In this document: positions 54,467 to 63,427 of the stretch, in pieces
Numbering within the stretch: position 1 is the stretch's first letter
Layout: every line of letters starts with the position of its first letter
Source: Leekyejoonella antrihumi
GTDB lineage: Bacteria > Actinomycetota > Actinomycetes > Actinomycetales > Dermatophilaceae
Reading direction: 5' to 3'
NCBI RefSeq assembly: GCF_007845645.1
Contig: NZ_VCQV01000016.1
Span: forward strand, 1 to 64,000
DNA length: 64,000 nucleotides
Program-made: the position numbers and the translations under genes
Notes under the pieces: generated by a model
What the model was told of the DNA's origin: nothing
Seen by the model: the letters and a program-made list of their open reading frames with translations, nothing else
Databases searched by the model: none

Positions 54467-57400
54467 ATGACGCAGGAACCCGATGCGGTCAGATCGAGCG
54501 AAGAACGGCCACGCGCCCATCGGGCACCTGACATGGATCCGCTGGCACCGCTGCTGCCGATGGGCGAGCCGGTCGAGCAGCTCCTGCGCAAGGCTCAGTT
54601 CTTTGTGCCGGGCACACCGAGCGCCGACTACCGCGAGGTGCACAAGAAGGGCGGGCGGCAGGCCGAGGAGTTCTACCACGACCGGTGGCGGCACGACAAG
54701 GAGGTCCGCTCGACACACGGCGTCAACTGCACCGGGTCGTGCTCCTGGAAGGTCTACGTGAAGGACGGGATCATCACCTGGGAGACCCAGCAGACCGACT
54801 ACCCGTCCGTCGGGCCGGACAGCCCCGAATACGAACCCCGCGGCTGCCCCCGGGGCGCCTCCTTCTCCTGGTACACCTACTCCCCATCACGCGTTCGCTA
54901 CCCCTACGTGCGGGCACCTCTGCTCGAGATGTGGCGCATCGCCCGAGACAGTGCCAAGGATCCCGTGGAGGCCTGGGCGCAGATCATGGCCGACCCGCAG
55001 AAGGTCGCGCGATACAAGGACGCCCGGGGCAAGGGTGGGCTGGTCCGATCCACCTGGGCAGAGGTCACCGAGCTGATCGCCGCCGCGCACGTGCACACGA
55101 TCAAGCACTACGGGCCGGACCGGGTCGTAGGCTTCTCCCCCATCCCGGCCATGTCGCAGGTGTCCTACTCGGCGGGCACCCGTTTCCTGTCGATGATCGG
55201 CGGCACCATCCTGTCGTTCTACGACTGGTATGCCGACCTGCCGATCGCCTCGCCCCAGGTCTTCGGCGACCAGACCGACGTCCCCGAGTCCGGCGACTGG
55301 TGGAACGCCGCCTACCTCATCCTCTGGGGCACCAATCTGCCCATCACCCGCACCCCCGACGCGCACTTCATGACCGAGGCCCGCTACAAGGGGCAGAAGG
55401 TCGTGGTGGTCAGCCCCGACTACTCGGACCACACCAAGTTCGCGGACGACTGGCTGCCCGCCGCGCCCGGCACCGACGGGGCGCTCGGCATGGCAATGGG
55501 TCACGTGATTCTGACCGAGTTCTTCCGGGACCGGCAGGTGCCCTACTTCACCGACTACGTGAAGTCCTACACCGATCTACCCTTCCTGGTCAGCCTCCGC
55601 GAACGCGACGACGCCTACGTCCCGGACCGGTTCGTGACTGCGGCCGACCTTGGAGACACCAGCGAGCACGCACAGCACAAGACCGTTCTCATGGACGCGG
55701 CGTCCGGCGAGCTGCGGGTGCCCAACGGCTCACTCGGCTACCACTTCGGCGAGGCCGGGCGCGGCAAGTGGAACCTCGACCTGGAGGACATCGACCCGCT
55801 GCTCACCCTGCTGGGCCGCCACACCGATGCCGTGCCGGTTGACCTGGCACGCTTCGATGTCGGCGCCACCGAGGGCGGTGACATCGTCCGGCGCGGGGTT
55901 CCCGCCGTGCGGGTCGGCGACCGGCTGGTGACCACCGTCTTCGACCTGCTCATGGCGCAGTATGCCGTGAGCCGCGACGGCCTTCCCGGCACCTGGCCGA
56001 CCGGCTACGACGACCCCTCGGCCTACACGCCTGCGTGGCAGGAGGCGATCACCTCCGTCCCGGCGAAGACCGCCGCACGTGTCGCCCGCGAGTTCGCCCG
56101 CAATGCAGAGCTGTCCAAGGGCCGTTCGATGATCGCGATGGGCGGCGGCACCAACCACTGGTTCCACTCCGACCAGATCTACCGCACCTTCTTCACCCTG
56201 ACGATGCTCTGCGGCTGCCAGGGGGTCAACGGCGGCGGATGGGCGCATTATGTGGGCCAGGAGAAGGTCCGGCCGCTGACCGGGTTCCAGCAGGTCGCCT
56301 TCGGGTTCGACTGGCAGCGCCCGACCAGACACATGACCGGCACCTCCTTCTTCTACCTGCACTCCGACCAGTGGCGCTACGAGCGGTTCGACGCGGGCGA
56401 GCTGGCCAGCCCGCTGGGCAACGGCACCTTCAAGAGGCACAGCTTCGCGGACTGCATCGCGAAGGCCAGCCGGATGGGTTGGACGCCGTCCTTCCCGACG
56501 TTCGACCGCAACCCGCTCGATCTGGCCGACGAGGCGGCTGCCGCGGGGCGGCCCGTCGGCGACCACATCGTCGACGAGCTGAAGGCGGAGCGCCTGCACT
56601 TCGCCGGTGAGGACCCCGACGCGCCGGAGAACTTCCCTCGCGTGATGACCGTCTGGCGCGCCAACCTGCTTGGATCCTCCGGTAAGGGCATGGAGTACTT
56701 CATGCGACATCTCCTGGGGGTGGACGATGCGGTGCGTGCGCAGGAGTCCCCGCCACACATGCGGCCGCAGGAGGTGCGTTGGCGCGACGAGGCGCCGCGC
56801 GCCAAGATCGACCTGGTCACCACGATCGACTTCCGGATGACGAGCACGTGCAGCTATTCCGACATCGTCCTGCCGGCCGCCACGTGGTATGAGAAGCACG
56901 ACATCTCCACCACCGACATGCATCCGTTCGTGCACTCCTTCAACCCGGCGATCGCTCCGCCGTGGGAGACCCGCACCGACTTCGAGGCATTCAGATCCAT
57001 CGGCGAGGCGTTCTCCCGACTGGCGGCCGATCACCTGGGCACCCGCACGGACGTCATACCCATGCCGCTGCTGCACGACAGCCCCGACGAGATGGCGCAG
57101 CCCGGCGGGCTCGCACTGGACTGGGCTGCCGGAGAGTGCGATCCGGTGCCCGGCGTCACCATGCCGAAGTTCGTCACCGTCGAGCGCGACTACTCGCAGG
57201 TCGCCGCCAAAATGGCGGCCCTCGGACCTTTGGTGGAGACCCTTGGCACGCCGCAGAAGGGGATCATCTGGAAGCCGGTCGAGGCGGTCAACCTGCTGAA
57301 GCGAGTGAACGGCACGGTGCGCGGCGGAGTCGCGGACGGCCGACCGAAGCTCGTGCGGGACATACACCTGGCCGAGGCGATCCTCGCGCTGTCCGGCACG

Positions 57401-58219
57401 ACGAACGGCCAGGTCGCGGTGCAGGCCTGGAAGGCCCAGGAGGTGCAGACCGGGCAGAAGCTGTCCGACCTCGCCGAGGATCGCGCCGACGAGCGAATCA
57501 GCTTCGCCGACACGCAGGTCCAGCCGCGCGCAGTCATCACCTCACCCGAGTGGTCCGGCAGCGAGACGGGCGGGCGGCGTTACTCCCCCTTCGTCGTCAA
57601 CGTCGAGCGCAAGAAGCCCTGGCACACTCTCACCGGTCGCATGCACTTCTTCCTCGACCACGACTGGATTCAGGAGTACGGCGAGTCGCTGCCGACCTAC
57701 CGGCCACCACTGGACTACGTGCGGCACTTCGGCGAGCAGGGGCTGCGTGAGGACGGCCGGCCCGAGGTCACCGTGCGCTATCTGACTCCGCACTCCAAGT
57801 GGTCCATCCACAGCGAGTATCAGGACAACCTGCACATGCTGCGACTGTTCCGCGGCGGACCGGTCATCTGGATGAGCCCGGACGATGCCGAGAAGATCGG
57901 CGTGCACGACAACGACTGGATCGAGGCGTTCAACCGCAATGGTGTCGTGGCCTGCCGAGCCGTGGTGACCCACCGGATGCCGAAGGGGACCGTCTTCATG
58001 TATCACGCGAAGGACCGACATCTGATGGTGCCGAAGTCCGAGATCTCCGGCTGGCACGGCGGCGGGGACAACTCCCTGACCAGACTGGTCATCAAACCTA
58101 CCCATCTCATCGGCGGATACGCCCAGCTGTCGGCGGGTTTCAACTACTACGGACCCACCGGCAACCAGCGCGACGAGATCACGGTCATCCGCCGCCGCTC
58201 CCAGGAGGTCGAATTCTAA
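54467..58219 (+). CDS. narG: Respiratory nitrate reductase alpha subunit NarG
   Basis: A 1250-residue molybdopterin enzyme that reduces nitrate to nitrite at the cytoplasmic face of the membrane. The N-terminal iron-sulphur site HGVNCTGSCSWKVYVKDG has the His-Cys-Cys pattern, followed by the Cys of EPRGCPRGASFSWY. The Mo-bis-MGD domain includes GGTILSFYDWYADLP, and QMAS-like segments follow through to the C-terminal cofactor-binding domain (YGPTGNQRDEITVIRRR). Length matches E. coli NarG (1247). It is the first gene of narGHJI and has no Tat signal, as is normal. No clear FNR-type site is seen upstream. Confidence 0.97.
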   Translation: MTQEPDAVRSSEERPRAHRAPDMDPLAPLLPMGEPVEQLLRKAQFFVPGTPSADYREVHKKGGRQAEEFYHDRWRHDKEVRSTHGVNCTGSCSWKVYVKDGIITWETQQTDYPSVGPDSPEYEPRGCPRGASFSWYTYSPSRVRYPYVRAPLLEMWRIARDSAKDPVEAWAQIMADPQKVARYKDARGKGGLVRSTWAEVTELIAAAHVHTIKHYGPDRVVGFSPIPAMSQVSYSAGTRFLSMIGGTILSFYDWYADLPIASPQVFGDQTDVPESGDWWNAAYLILWGTNLPITRTPDAHFMTEARYKGQKVVVVSPDYSDHTKFADDWLPAAPGTDGALGMAMGHVILTEFFRDRQVPYFTDYVKSYTDLPFLVSLRERDDAYVPDRFVTAADLGDTSEHAQHKTVLMDAASGELRVPNGSLGYHFGEAGRGKWNLDLEDIDPLLTLLGRHTDAVPVDLARFDVGATEGGDIVRRGVPAVRVGDRLVTTVFDLLMAQYAVSRDGLPGTWPTGYDDPSAYTPAWQEAITSVPAKTAARVAREFARNAELSKGRSMIAMGGGTNHWFHSDQIYRTFFTLTMLCGCQGVNGGGWAHYVGQEKVRPLTGFQQVAFGFDWQRPTRHMTGTSFFYLHSDQWRYERFDAGELASPLGNGTFKRHSFADCIAKASRMGWTPSFPTFDRNPLDLADEAAAAGRPVGDHIVDELKAERLHFAGEDPDAPENFPRVMTVWRANLLGSSGKGMEYFMRHLLGVDDAVRAQESPPHMRPQEVRWRDEAPRAKIDLVTTIDFRMTSTCSYSDIVLPAATWYEKHDISTTDMHPFVHSFNPAIAPPWETRTDFEAFRSIGEAFSRLAADHLGTRTDVIPMPLLHDSPDEMAQPGGLALDWAAGECDPVPGVTMPKFVTVERDYSQVAAKMAALGPLVETLGTPQKGIIWKPVEAVNLLKRVNGTVRGGVADGRPKLVRDIHLAEAILALSGTTNGQVAVQAWKAQEVQTGQKLSDLAEDRADERISFADTQVQPRAVITSPEWSGSETGGRRYSPFVVNVERKKPWHTLTGRMHFFLDHDWIQEYGESLPTYRPPLDYVRHFGEQGLREDGRPEVTVRYLTPHSKWSIHSEYQDNLHMLRLFRGGPVIWMSPDDAEKIGVHDNDWIEAFNRNGVVACRAVVTHRMPKGTVFMYHAKDRHLMVPKSEISGWHGGGDNSLTRLVIKPTHLIGGYAQLSAGFNYYGPTGNQRDEITVIRRRSQEVEF

Positions 58220-58323
58220 ATGCCCCACGACGTCTTCGCTCGTACCTCGCTCAGTACTTCGCGGGGCCCCCGAGTCATTCTGAACCACTTTGTTGGAACT
58301 GCTTACGGTCGGAGGGCCGACTA

Positions 58324-59952
58324 ATGCGGGTGATGGCTCAGATGTCGATGGTAATGAACCTCGACAAGTGCATCGGCTGCCACACGTGCACCGTCACCTG
58401 CAAACAGGTGTGGACCAACCGGCCCGGCACCGAATACGTCTACTTCAACAACGTCGAGACCAAACCCGGCATCGGCTACCCCAAGCGGTATGAGGACCAG
58501 GAGCAGTGGCACGGCGGCTGGACCCTCGACGGCAAGGGTCGCCTGCAGCTGAAGGCCGGTGGCCGGCTCAAGAAGCTGCTGTCAATCTTCTACAACCCGG
58601 ATCTTCCGTCGATCGACGACTACGGCGACCCGTGGACCTACAACTACCAGAAGCTCATCGACGCTCCCCTCGGATCGCCCAACCCCTCCGCGCACTCCCT
58701 GTCGGCACTGACCGGCAAGGGCATGAACATGCAGTGGGGCGGCAACTGGGAGGACGACCTCGCCGGTGCCCCGGAGCGGGCGATGGAGGACCCCAACTTC
58801 CGCGGTATGCAGGACAAGGTCAAGCTCGACTTCGAGCAGGTGTTCATGTTCTACCTGCCACGCATCTGCGAGCACTGCCTCAACCCGTCCTGCGTGTCGT
58901 CGTGCCCCTCCGGGGCGATGTACAAGCGCGAGGAGGACGGCATCGTCCTGGTCGACCAGGACCGCTGTCGCGGCTGGCGATTCTGCGTGTCCGGCTGCCC
59001 CTACAAGAAGGTCTACTTCAACCACCGCACCGGCAAGGCGGAGAAGTGCACGTTCTGCTTCCCACGGATCGAGGCCGGGCAGCCCACCATCTGCTCGGAG
59101 ACCTGCGTCGGTCGCCTCCGCTATCTCGGCCTGGTGCTCTACGACGCCGACAAGGTCCTGGAGGCCGCCTCGACGGAGGACGAGAAGGATCTCTACGAGG
59201 CACAGCTGTCGGTCTTCCTCGACCCGTTCGACCCAGAGGTGCAGGCGGCGGCCGAGCGGGACGGCATACCGACGGACTGGATGGACGCCGCCCGCCGATC
59301 CCCCGTCTATGAGCTCGCGGTCCGGCACAAGGTCGCCCTCCCGCTGCACCCGGAGTACCGCACGCTGCCCATGGTCTGGTACATCCCGCCGCTGTCACCG
59401 GTCTCGGACGTGGTCCAGGCGGCAGGATACGACGACGTCGACCCCGACACGGTCTTCCACACGATTGATGATCTGCGAATCCCGTTGGAGTACCTGGCAA
59501 ACCTGTTCACGGCGGGCAAGGTCGACACGGTGCGCACGGTGCTCCGCAAGCTGGCCGTGGTCCGATCCATCCAACGCGCGACCCAGCTCGGCCTGGAACC
59601 CAAGGACAATCTGCCCGAGACCGTCGGCGCCTCGCTCGATGACCTCGACGACCTCTACCGCCTCCTCGCGATCGCGAAATACGAGGACCGCTACGTCGTC
59701 CCGATGGCGCACGTGGAGGATGCCGGCGCCCTCGCCGCGCAGCACGAGCAGCTGTTCTGCAGCCTCGACACCGAGGGCGGCCCGGGCATGGGCGGGACGG
59801 GCCCGGACGTCGAGTCCTTCCACCCCGGCAGCGCACCCGGCGGCAGTCATCAGTTCCGGGACGACGGCGGCCGGCAGCGATTCAACCTGTTCGGCTGGAA
59901 TGGTGAAGGATCCACCCCGAACCTGTTCCCCGACGGGGGCCAGCGGCCATGA
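58324..59952 (+). CDS. narH: Respiratory nitrate reductase beta subunit NarH
   Basis: A 542-residue electron-transfer subunit with four Cys clusters. The first is CIGCHTCTVTCK from Cys16, then CEHCLNPSCVSSCP, then CRGWRFCVSGCP, where Trp in place of a Cys marks the [3Fe-4S] site, and finally CTFCFPRIEAGQPTICSETC. The ATG at 58324 fits the family N-terminus. The 104-base gap after narG is longer than in many nar operons and encodes nothing recognisable. It overlaps narJ by four bases. Confidence 0.97.
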   Translation: MRVMAQMSMVMNLDKCIGCHTCTVTCKQVWTNRPGTEYVYFNNVETKPGIGYPKRYEDQEQWHGGWTLDGKGRLQLKAGGRLKKLLSIFYNPDLPSIDDYGDPWTYNYQKLIDAPLGSPNPSAHSLSALTGKGMNMQWGGNWEDDLAGAPERAMEDPNFRGMQDKVKLDFEQVFMFYLPRICEHCLNPSCVSSCPSGAMYKREEDGIVLVDQDRCRGWRFCVSGCPYKKVYFNHRTGKAEKCTFCFPRIEAGQPTICSETCVGRLRYLGLVLYDADKVLEAASTEDEKDLYEAQLSVFLDPFDPEVQAAAERDGIPTDWMDAARRSPVYELAVRHKVALPLHPEYRTLPMVWYIPPLSPVSDVVQAAGYDDVDPDTVFHTIDDLRIPLEYLANLFTAGKVDTVRTVLRKLAVVRSIQRATQLGLEPKDNLPETVGASLDDLDDLYRLLAIAKYEDRYVVPMAHVEDAGALAAQHEQLFCSLDTEGGPGMGGTGPDVESFHPGSAPGGSHQFRDDGGRQRFNLFGWNGEGSTPNLFPDGGQRP

Positions 59953-60578
59953 AACGCACCGTCTCAGCCGGCACCGCTCGCACCGACAAGCTCGCCTCGG
60001 TCCTGCTGCAGTATCCGACGGCGTCCCTCTTCGCCGGCCTGGACGTCCTTGACGAGGCGGCCGCGGCCACCCCGAAGCACAGCGCCGCCGCATTCGCCCA
60101 GTTCCTCGCCTGGTTGCGCTCCACCTCGTCCGACCAGGTGGCCGACCACTACGTGCAGACGTTCGACCTGCGAAGGCGCTGCGCCCTCTATCTGACCTAC
60201 TTCCGATACGGCGACACCCGAAACCGCGGCATGGCGATGCTCGCGTTCAAGACCGCCTATCGGGCGGCGGGTTTCGTTCCCTCCAGCGAGGAGCTACCCG
60301 ACTATCTTCCGTTGGTGCTCGACTTCGCGTCCATGGAGCCGAGCGGGCAGGAGCTGCTCACCCGCCATCGGGGTGATCTTGAGCTGCTGCGTCGAGCCCT
60401 GGACCAGCGGGAGTCGCCGTATGCCGCGGTGATCGAGGCAGTCGCCGTGCAGCTGCCGGGTCTCGGACGGCGGGAGGTCGCCCAGGTGACGAAGGCCTGG
60501 CGAGACGGCCCACCCAAGGAAGACGTCGGGCTCGAGCCCTTCGCCCCACCGGAGTACATGCAGGGAGGCAGGCGATGA
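59949..60578 (+). CDS. narJ: Nitrate reductase assembly chaperone NarJ
   Basis: A 209-residue all-helical chaperone (TorD/NarJ type) needed for molybdenum cofactor insertion into NarG before membrane attachment. The segments LLQYPTASLF, YVQTFDLRRRCALYLTYFRYGDTRNRG (seen in part) and ELPDYLPLVLDF are characteristic. It overlaps narH and narI by four bases each, so translation is coupled. Confidence 0.95.
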   Translation: MKRTVSAGTARTDKLASVLLQYPTASLFAGLDVLDEAAAATPKHSAAAFAQFLAWLRSTSSDQVADHYVQTFDLRRRCALYLTYFRYGDTRNRGMAMLAFKTAYRAAGFVPSSEELPDYLPLVLDFASMEPSGQELLTRHRGDLELLRRALDQRESPYAAVIEAVAVQLPGLGRREVAQVTKAWRDGPPKEDVGLEPFAPPEYMQGGRR

Positions 60579-61327
60579 GCGGATCGAGTGTCGGCGAGAT
60601 CATGTGGTGGGTGGCCCTGCCCTATCTCGCAATAGCGATCTTCATCGTCGGCCACATCTGGCGTTGGCGCTACGACCAGTTCGGCTGGACCAGCAGGTCG
60701 ACCCAGCTGCAGGAACGCAAGCTGCTCAAGTGGGGTGCCCCCCTCTTCCACTACGGCACTTTCGCGGCGATCGGCGGACACGTGATCGGCGTCCTGATCC
60801 CCGAGTCCTTCACCCGGTGGCTCGGCATACCCGAGAACGTCTACCGCTGGTTCTCCGCGGCAGCGGGCACCGTCGCCGCGGTGCTGGTGATCGGGGGGAT
60901 CGTCGTGCTGGCCGGCCGTCGGTTGTTGGTCCCACGGGTGCGCGCAACGACCGACCAGGTCGACAAGGTCGTGCTGCTCCTACTACTCATCGTCGTGCTG
61001 ACCGGCATCGCTCCGACCATCGGCGTCAACCTGTTCGGCCACGGTTACGACTACCGCACAACCGTCGCGCTCTGGTTCCGTGGCCTCTTCGTCGGACAGC
61101 CCAATGTCCAGGCCATGGCGACCGCACCGCTGATCTACCAGATCCACGCCACGGCCGCCTGGGTCATCTGGGGCTTCTGGCCGTTCAGCCGTCTGGTCCA
61201 CGCGTGGAGCTATCCGCTGTGGTACCTGTGGCGCCCCTACGTGGTCTATCGAAGCCGCACCGCGACCGCACCGTCCGAACCCGGCACCGGCGGCCGCAAA
61301 TGGCGCAAGATCGGCTCGCCCTACTGA
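60575..61327 (+). CDS. narI: Respiratory nitrate reductase gamma subunit NarI
   Basis: A 250-residue cytochrome b with five membrane helices that takes electrons from quinol. Family features are the start WWVALPYLAIAIFIVGHIWRW (quoted in part), the haem-ligand His residues in helix II (FHYGTFAAIGGH) and helix V (IHATAAWVIWGFWPFSRLVH), and the typical ending WYLWRPYVVYR. It is the last core gene of narGHJI and is followed by a TDT transporter. Confidence 0.96.
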   Translation: MSGSSVGEIMWWVALPYLAIAIFIVGHIWRWRYDQFGWTSRSTQLQERKLLKWGAPLFHYGTFAAIGGHVIGVLIPESFTRWLGIPENVYRWFSAAAGTVAAVLVIGGIVVLAGRRLLVPRVRATTDQVDKVVLLLLLIVVLTGIAPTIGVNLFGHGYDYRTTVALWFRGLFVGQPNVQAMATAPLIYQIHATAAWVIWGFWPFSRLVHAWSYPLWYLWRPYVVYRSRTATAPSEPGTGGRKWRKIGSPY

Positions 61328-61329
61328 TC

Positions 61330-62406
61330 GTGGTCGAACCACGCGGGACGCCGGCGGGCTCGGTCCGGGACGCCGTCTCGACACTCAACCCCGGATACTT
61401 CGCGCTCGTCATGGGCACCGGGATCATCTCGGTGGCCATGCGTAACAACCACGTTCCCGCGATCTCCATCCCGATGTTCGCTGTGGCGGCTGCCAGCTGG
61501 ATCGTCCTCGTGGTGCTGCACTGCTGGCGAGCCGCTCACTACTGGCAGCAGTTGCGCGCTGACTTCACGGATCCCCGAAGAGCCTTTGGCTTCTTCACCT
61601 TCGTCGCTGCCACCGAGGTCCTCGGGACCCGCAGTGAGCTCGAGGGTTACCGTGTCGTGGCGATGATCCTGCTCGTGCTCGGCTTGGTGAGCTGGTTCGT
61701 GCTGGGCTACATCGTGCCGTGGACGGCCGTCCTCAATCCGTCCATCCGGCCGGCGCTGACCGGCGCCAACGGATCCTGGTTCATCTGGGTGGTGGCCAGC
61801 CAGTCGGTGGCCGTGCTTACGGCAACTCTTGAACCCACGTTCGACTCCGGTCGGCACGAACTCGCTCTGATCGCCGTCTTCTCCTGGGCCGTCGGCGCAT
61901 TTCTCTACGCCGGCGTCGGCGTGCTCGTTATTGCGAGACTACTGCTTTATCCGCTGAGAGCGGAAGACTTCACGCCGGTCTACTGGGTCGCCATGGGCGC
62001 CACCGCCATCACGGTCCTTGCCGGTGCACGCATCGTGCAAATGGCCGACGCACCAATGGTCGCGGCTACTCGCGGTCTGATCGCGGGCTCGTCCGTGATG
62101 TTCTGGGCATTCGGCACCTGGTTGGTGCCGGTGCTGTGCGCTGCCGCGTGGTGGCGACACATCACCCACCGGATCCCACTGGTCTACGAGGCCACGTTGT
62201 GGAGCATCATCTTTCCGCTCGGCATGTATGCAGTGGCGTCCTACTACCTCGGCCACGCCGACCGGCTACCCATCGTCCGAGTGATCGGAGACGTGATGTC
62301 CTGGATCTCTCTCATCGCATGGGCGGCCGTCTTCGTCGCCATGATTCGGCACCTGACAACCCACCTGGTACTACGCCGACCAGGGACGAGCGGACCCCAA
62401 AAGTGA
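61330..62406 (+). CDS. TDT-family (tellurite resistance/C4-dicarboxylate) transporter
   Basis: A 358-residue membrane protein with about ten helices; the start STLNPGYFALVMGTGIISVAM is the family signature (quoted in part). GTG at 61330 follows the narI stop by two bases; an ATG at 61300 within narI is the alternative. Members of this family are often next to nar genes in actinobacteria. Substrate is not established; anion export (dicarboxylate, sulphite or nitrite) is possible. Confidence 0.82.
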   Translation: MVEPRGTPAGSVRDAVSTLNPGYFALVMGTGIISVAMRNNHVPAISIPMFAVAAASWIVLVVLHCWRAAHYWQQLRADFTDPRRAFGFFTFVAATEVLGTRSELEGYRVVAMILLVLGLVSWFVLGYIVPWTAVLNPSIRPALTGANGSWFIWVVASQSVAVLTATLEPTFDSGRHELALIAVFSWAVGAFLYAGVGVLVIARLLLYPLRAEDFTPVYWVAMGATAITVLAGARIVQMADAPMVAATRGLIAGSSVMFWAFGTWLVPVLCAAAWWRHITHRIPLVYEATLWSIIFPLGMYAVASYYLGHADRLPIVRVIGDVMSWISLIAWAAVFVAMIRHLTTHLVLRRPGTSGPQK

Positions 62407-62442
62407 GACGTTCCCACCTTCGGTAGCCCCACCGGCAGACTC

Positions 62443-62457
62443 GGGACCTTCGGCTCT
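62443..62457. promoter_or_regulatory. Weak DosR-like motif upstream of the DsbA-like gene
   Basis: GGGACCTTCGGCTCT resembles the half-palindromic GGGACnnnnGTCCC sites bound by DosR/DevR-type hypoxia regulators in actinobacteria, but several positions of the right arm do not match. It lies about 110 bases before the DsbA-like gene, which would suit oxygen-linked control beside nitrate respiration. Confidence 0.25.
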
Positions 62458-62565
62458 ATCAGCCGGGACGCTGTGGCGGCACTCTGGAAGTCGGGAGCCC
62501 ACACCGAGGCGATGACGAAGAGGACCGTCATGCCGGAGGCCGGTGAGCCAGAAGGAAGTAATCTC

Positions 62566-63348
62566 ATGAGTACTGGTCACTCCGACGTACTGATCTATGG
62601 TGACTTCGCCTGCGCAAGGTGCTATCTCGCGAGTCAGAAGGCGGATGCACTGGTCCATCGAGGCGCCCTCATCAGTTGGCGTGCCGTCGAGCAGAACCCT
62701 CACCTGGCGGTTGCCGGACGCCAGCACGACGCGGCCACACGAGCAGACCTGGACCAGGTCCTGGCCGTACTTCGACCACGGTTACGCGGGGGTGAGGTGC
62801 TGCCCGAACGCATCCCAGGCTTCGCACCGAAGAGTCAGGCTGCGGTGTCTGCCTACGCCGAGGCGTGCGGCGCCCACGTAGCAGACGAGATTCGAGGGTC
62901 GTTGTTCACGGCGTACTGGCTGCACGGCACCAACATCGGCGACCCGGAGGTGTTACGGACTCTGCTGGCTGCCGAGTTCTTGAAAGGAGATGCCACCAGC
63001 GCCCCGATCAGGGAGTTCGGTTATGCCGTGGCCATGACTCGTTCGCCCATCACCGGCGCGGCCTGGCGTCGGGTACGTGACTGGCGCCGCCAGTGGCTCG
63101 ACCTGGGCGCCGGTGACCTGCCGGTGGTGTCCGACGGGCAACGAGTGGAAGTCGGCGACGCGGGCCTGGCCTGGCTTGATGACGTGCTCGACCAGGAACC
63201 TGCTCCCGCCCGCGCACCCGTCCGTTCCTGGAGGCCACCTACGACCGCGATCCCGCCGGCCACCTGGACCACGCAGATCGGCGACCCGTGGCAGCGAGCC
63301 TGGCAGCTGAGACAGGTGGACGAGACGCTCACCCAGCGGCAAAGCTGA
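62566..63348 (+). CDS. DsbA-family (FrnE-like) thioredoxin-fold protein
   Basis: A 260-residue protein with a thioredoxin fold of the DsbA/FrnE type. The active-site pair Cys16-Ala-Arg-Cys19 lies in YGDFACARCYLA, followed by the helical insert with VSAYAEACGAHVAD. The start at 62566 has AGAAGGAAG upstream. There is no signal peptide, so it is cytoplasmic. It lies 160 bases after the TDT gene and converges with narK. A role in redox protection during nitrate respiration is inference only. Confidence 0.82.
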   Translation: MSTGHSDVLIYGDFACARCYLASQKADALVHRGALISWRAVEQNPHLAVAGRQHDAATRADLDQVLAVLRPRLRGGEVLPERIPGFAPKSQAAVSAYAEACGAHVADEIRGSLFTAYWLHGTNIGDPEVLRTLLAAEFLKGDATSAPIREFGYAVAMTRSPITGAAWRRVRDWRRQWLDLGAGDLPVVSDGQRVEVGDAGLAWLDDVLDQEPAPARAPVRSWRPPTTAIPPATWTTQIGDPWQRAWQLRQVDETLTQRQS

Positions 63349-63369
63349 CGCCCCCGCCTGCGATCGGTC

Positions 63370-63395
63370 GGGCATTCCTCGTCGAGGTGATGCCC
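63370..63395. terminator. Bidirectional hairpin between DsbA-like gene and narK
   Basis: GGGCAT-T-CCTC, loop GTC, GAGG-TG-ATGCCC forms a 10-pair stem with a small bulge. It lies midway between two convergent genes. No T run is present, so strength is uncertain. Confidence 0.45.
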
Positions 63396-63427
63396 CGTTG
63401 GTCCGCCCTGAATGTCCCGGATTCGCC

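Noticed and set aside
55730-57367. Minus-strand frame of 545 codons inside narG
   Set aside because: narG is unambiguous on the plus strand; the antisense frame has no recognisable domain.
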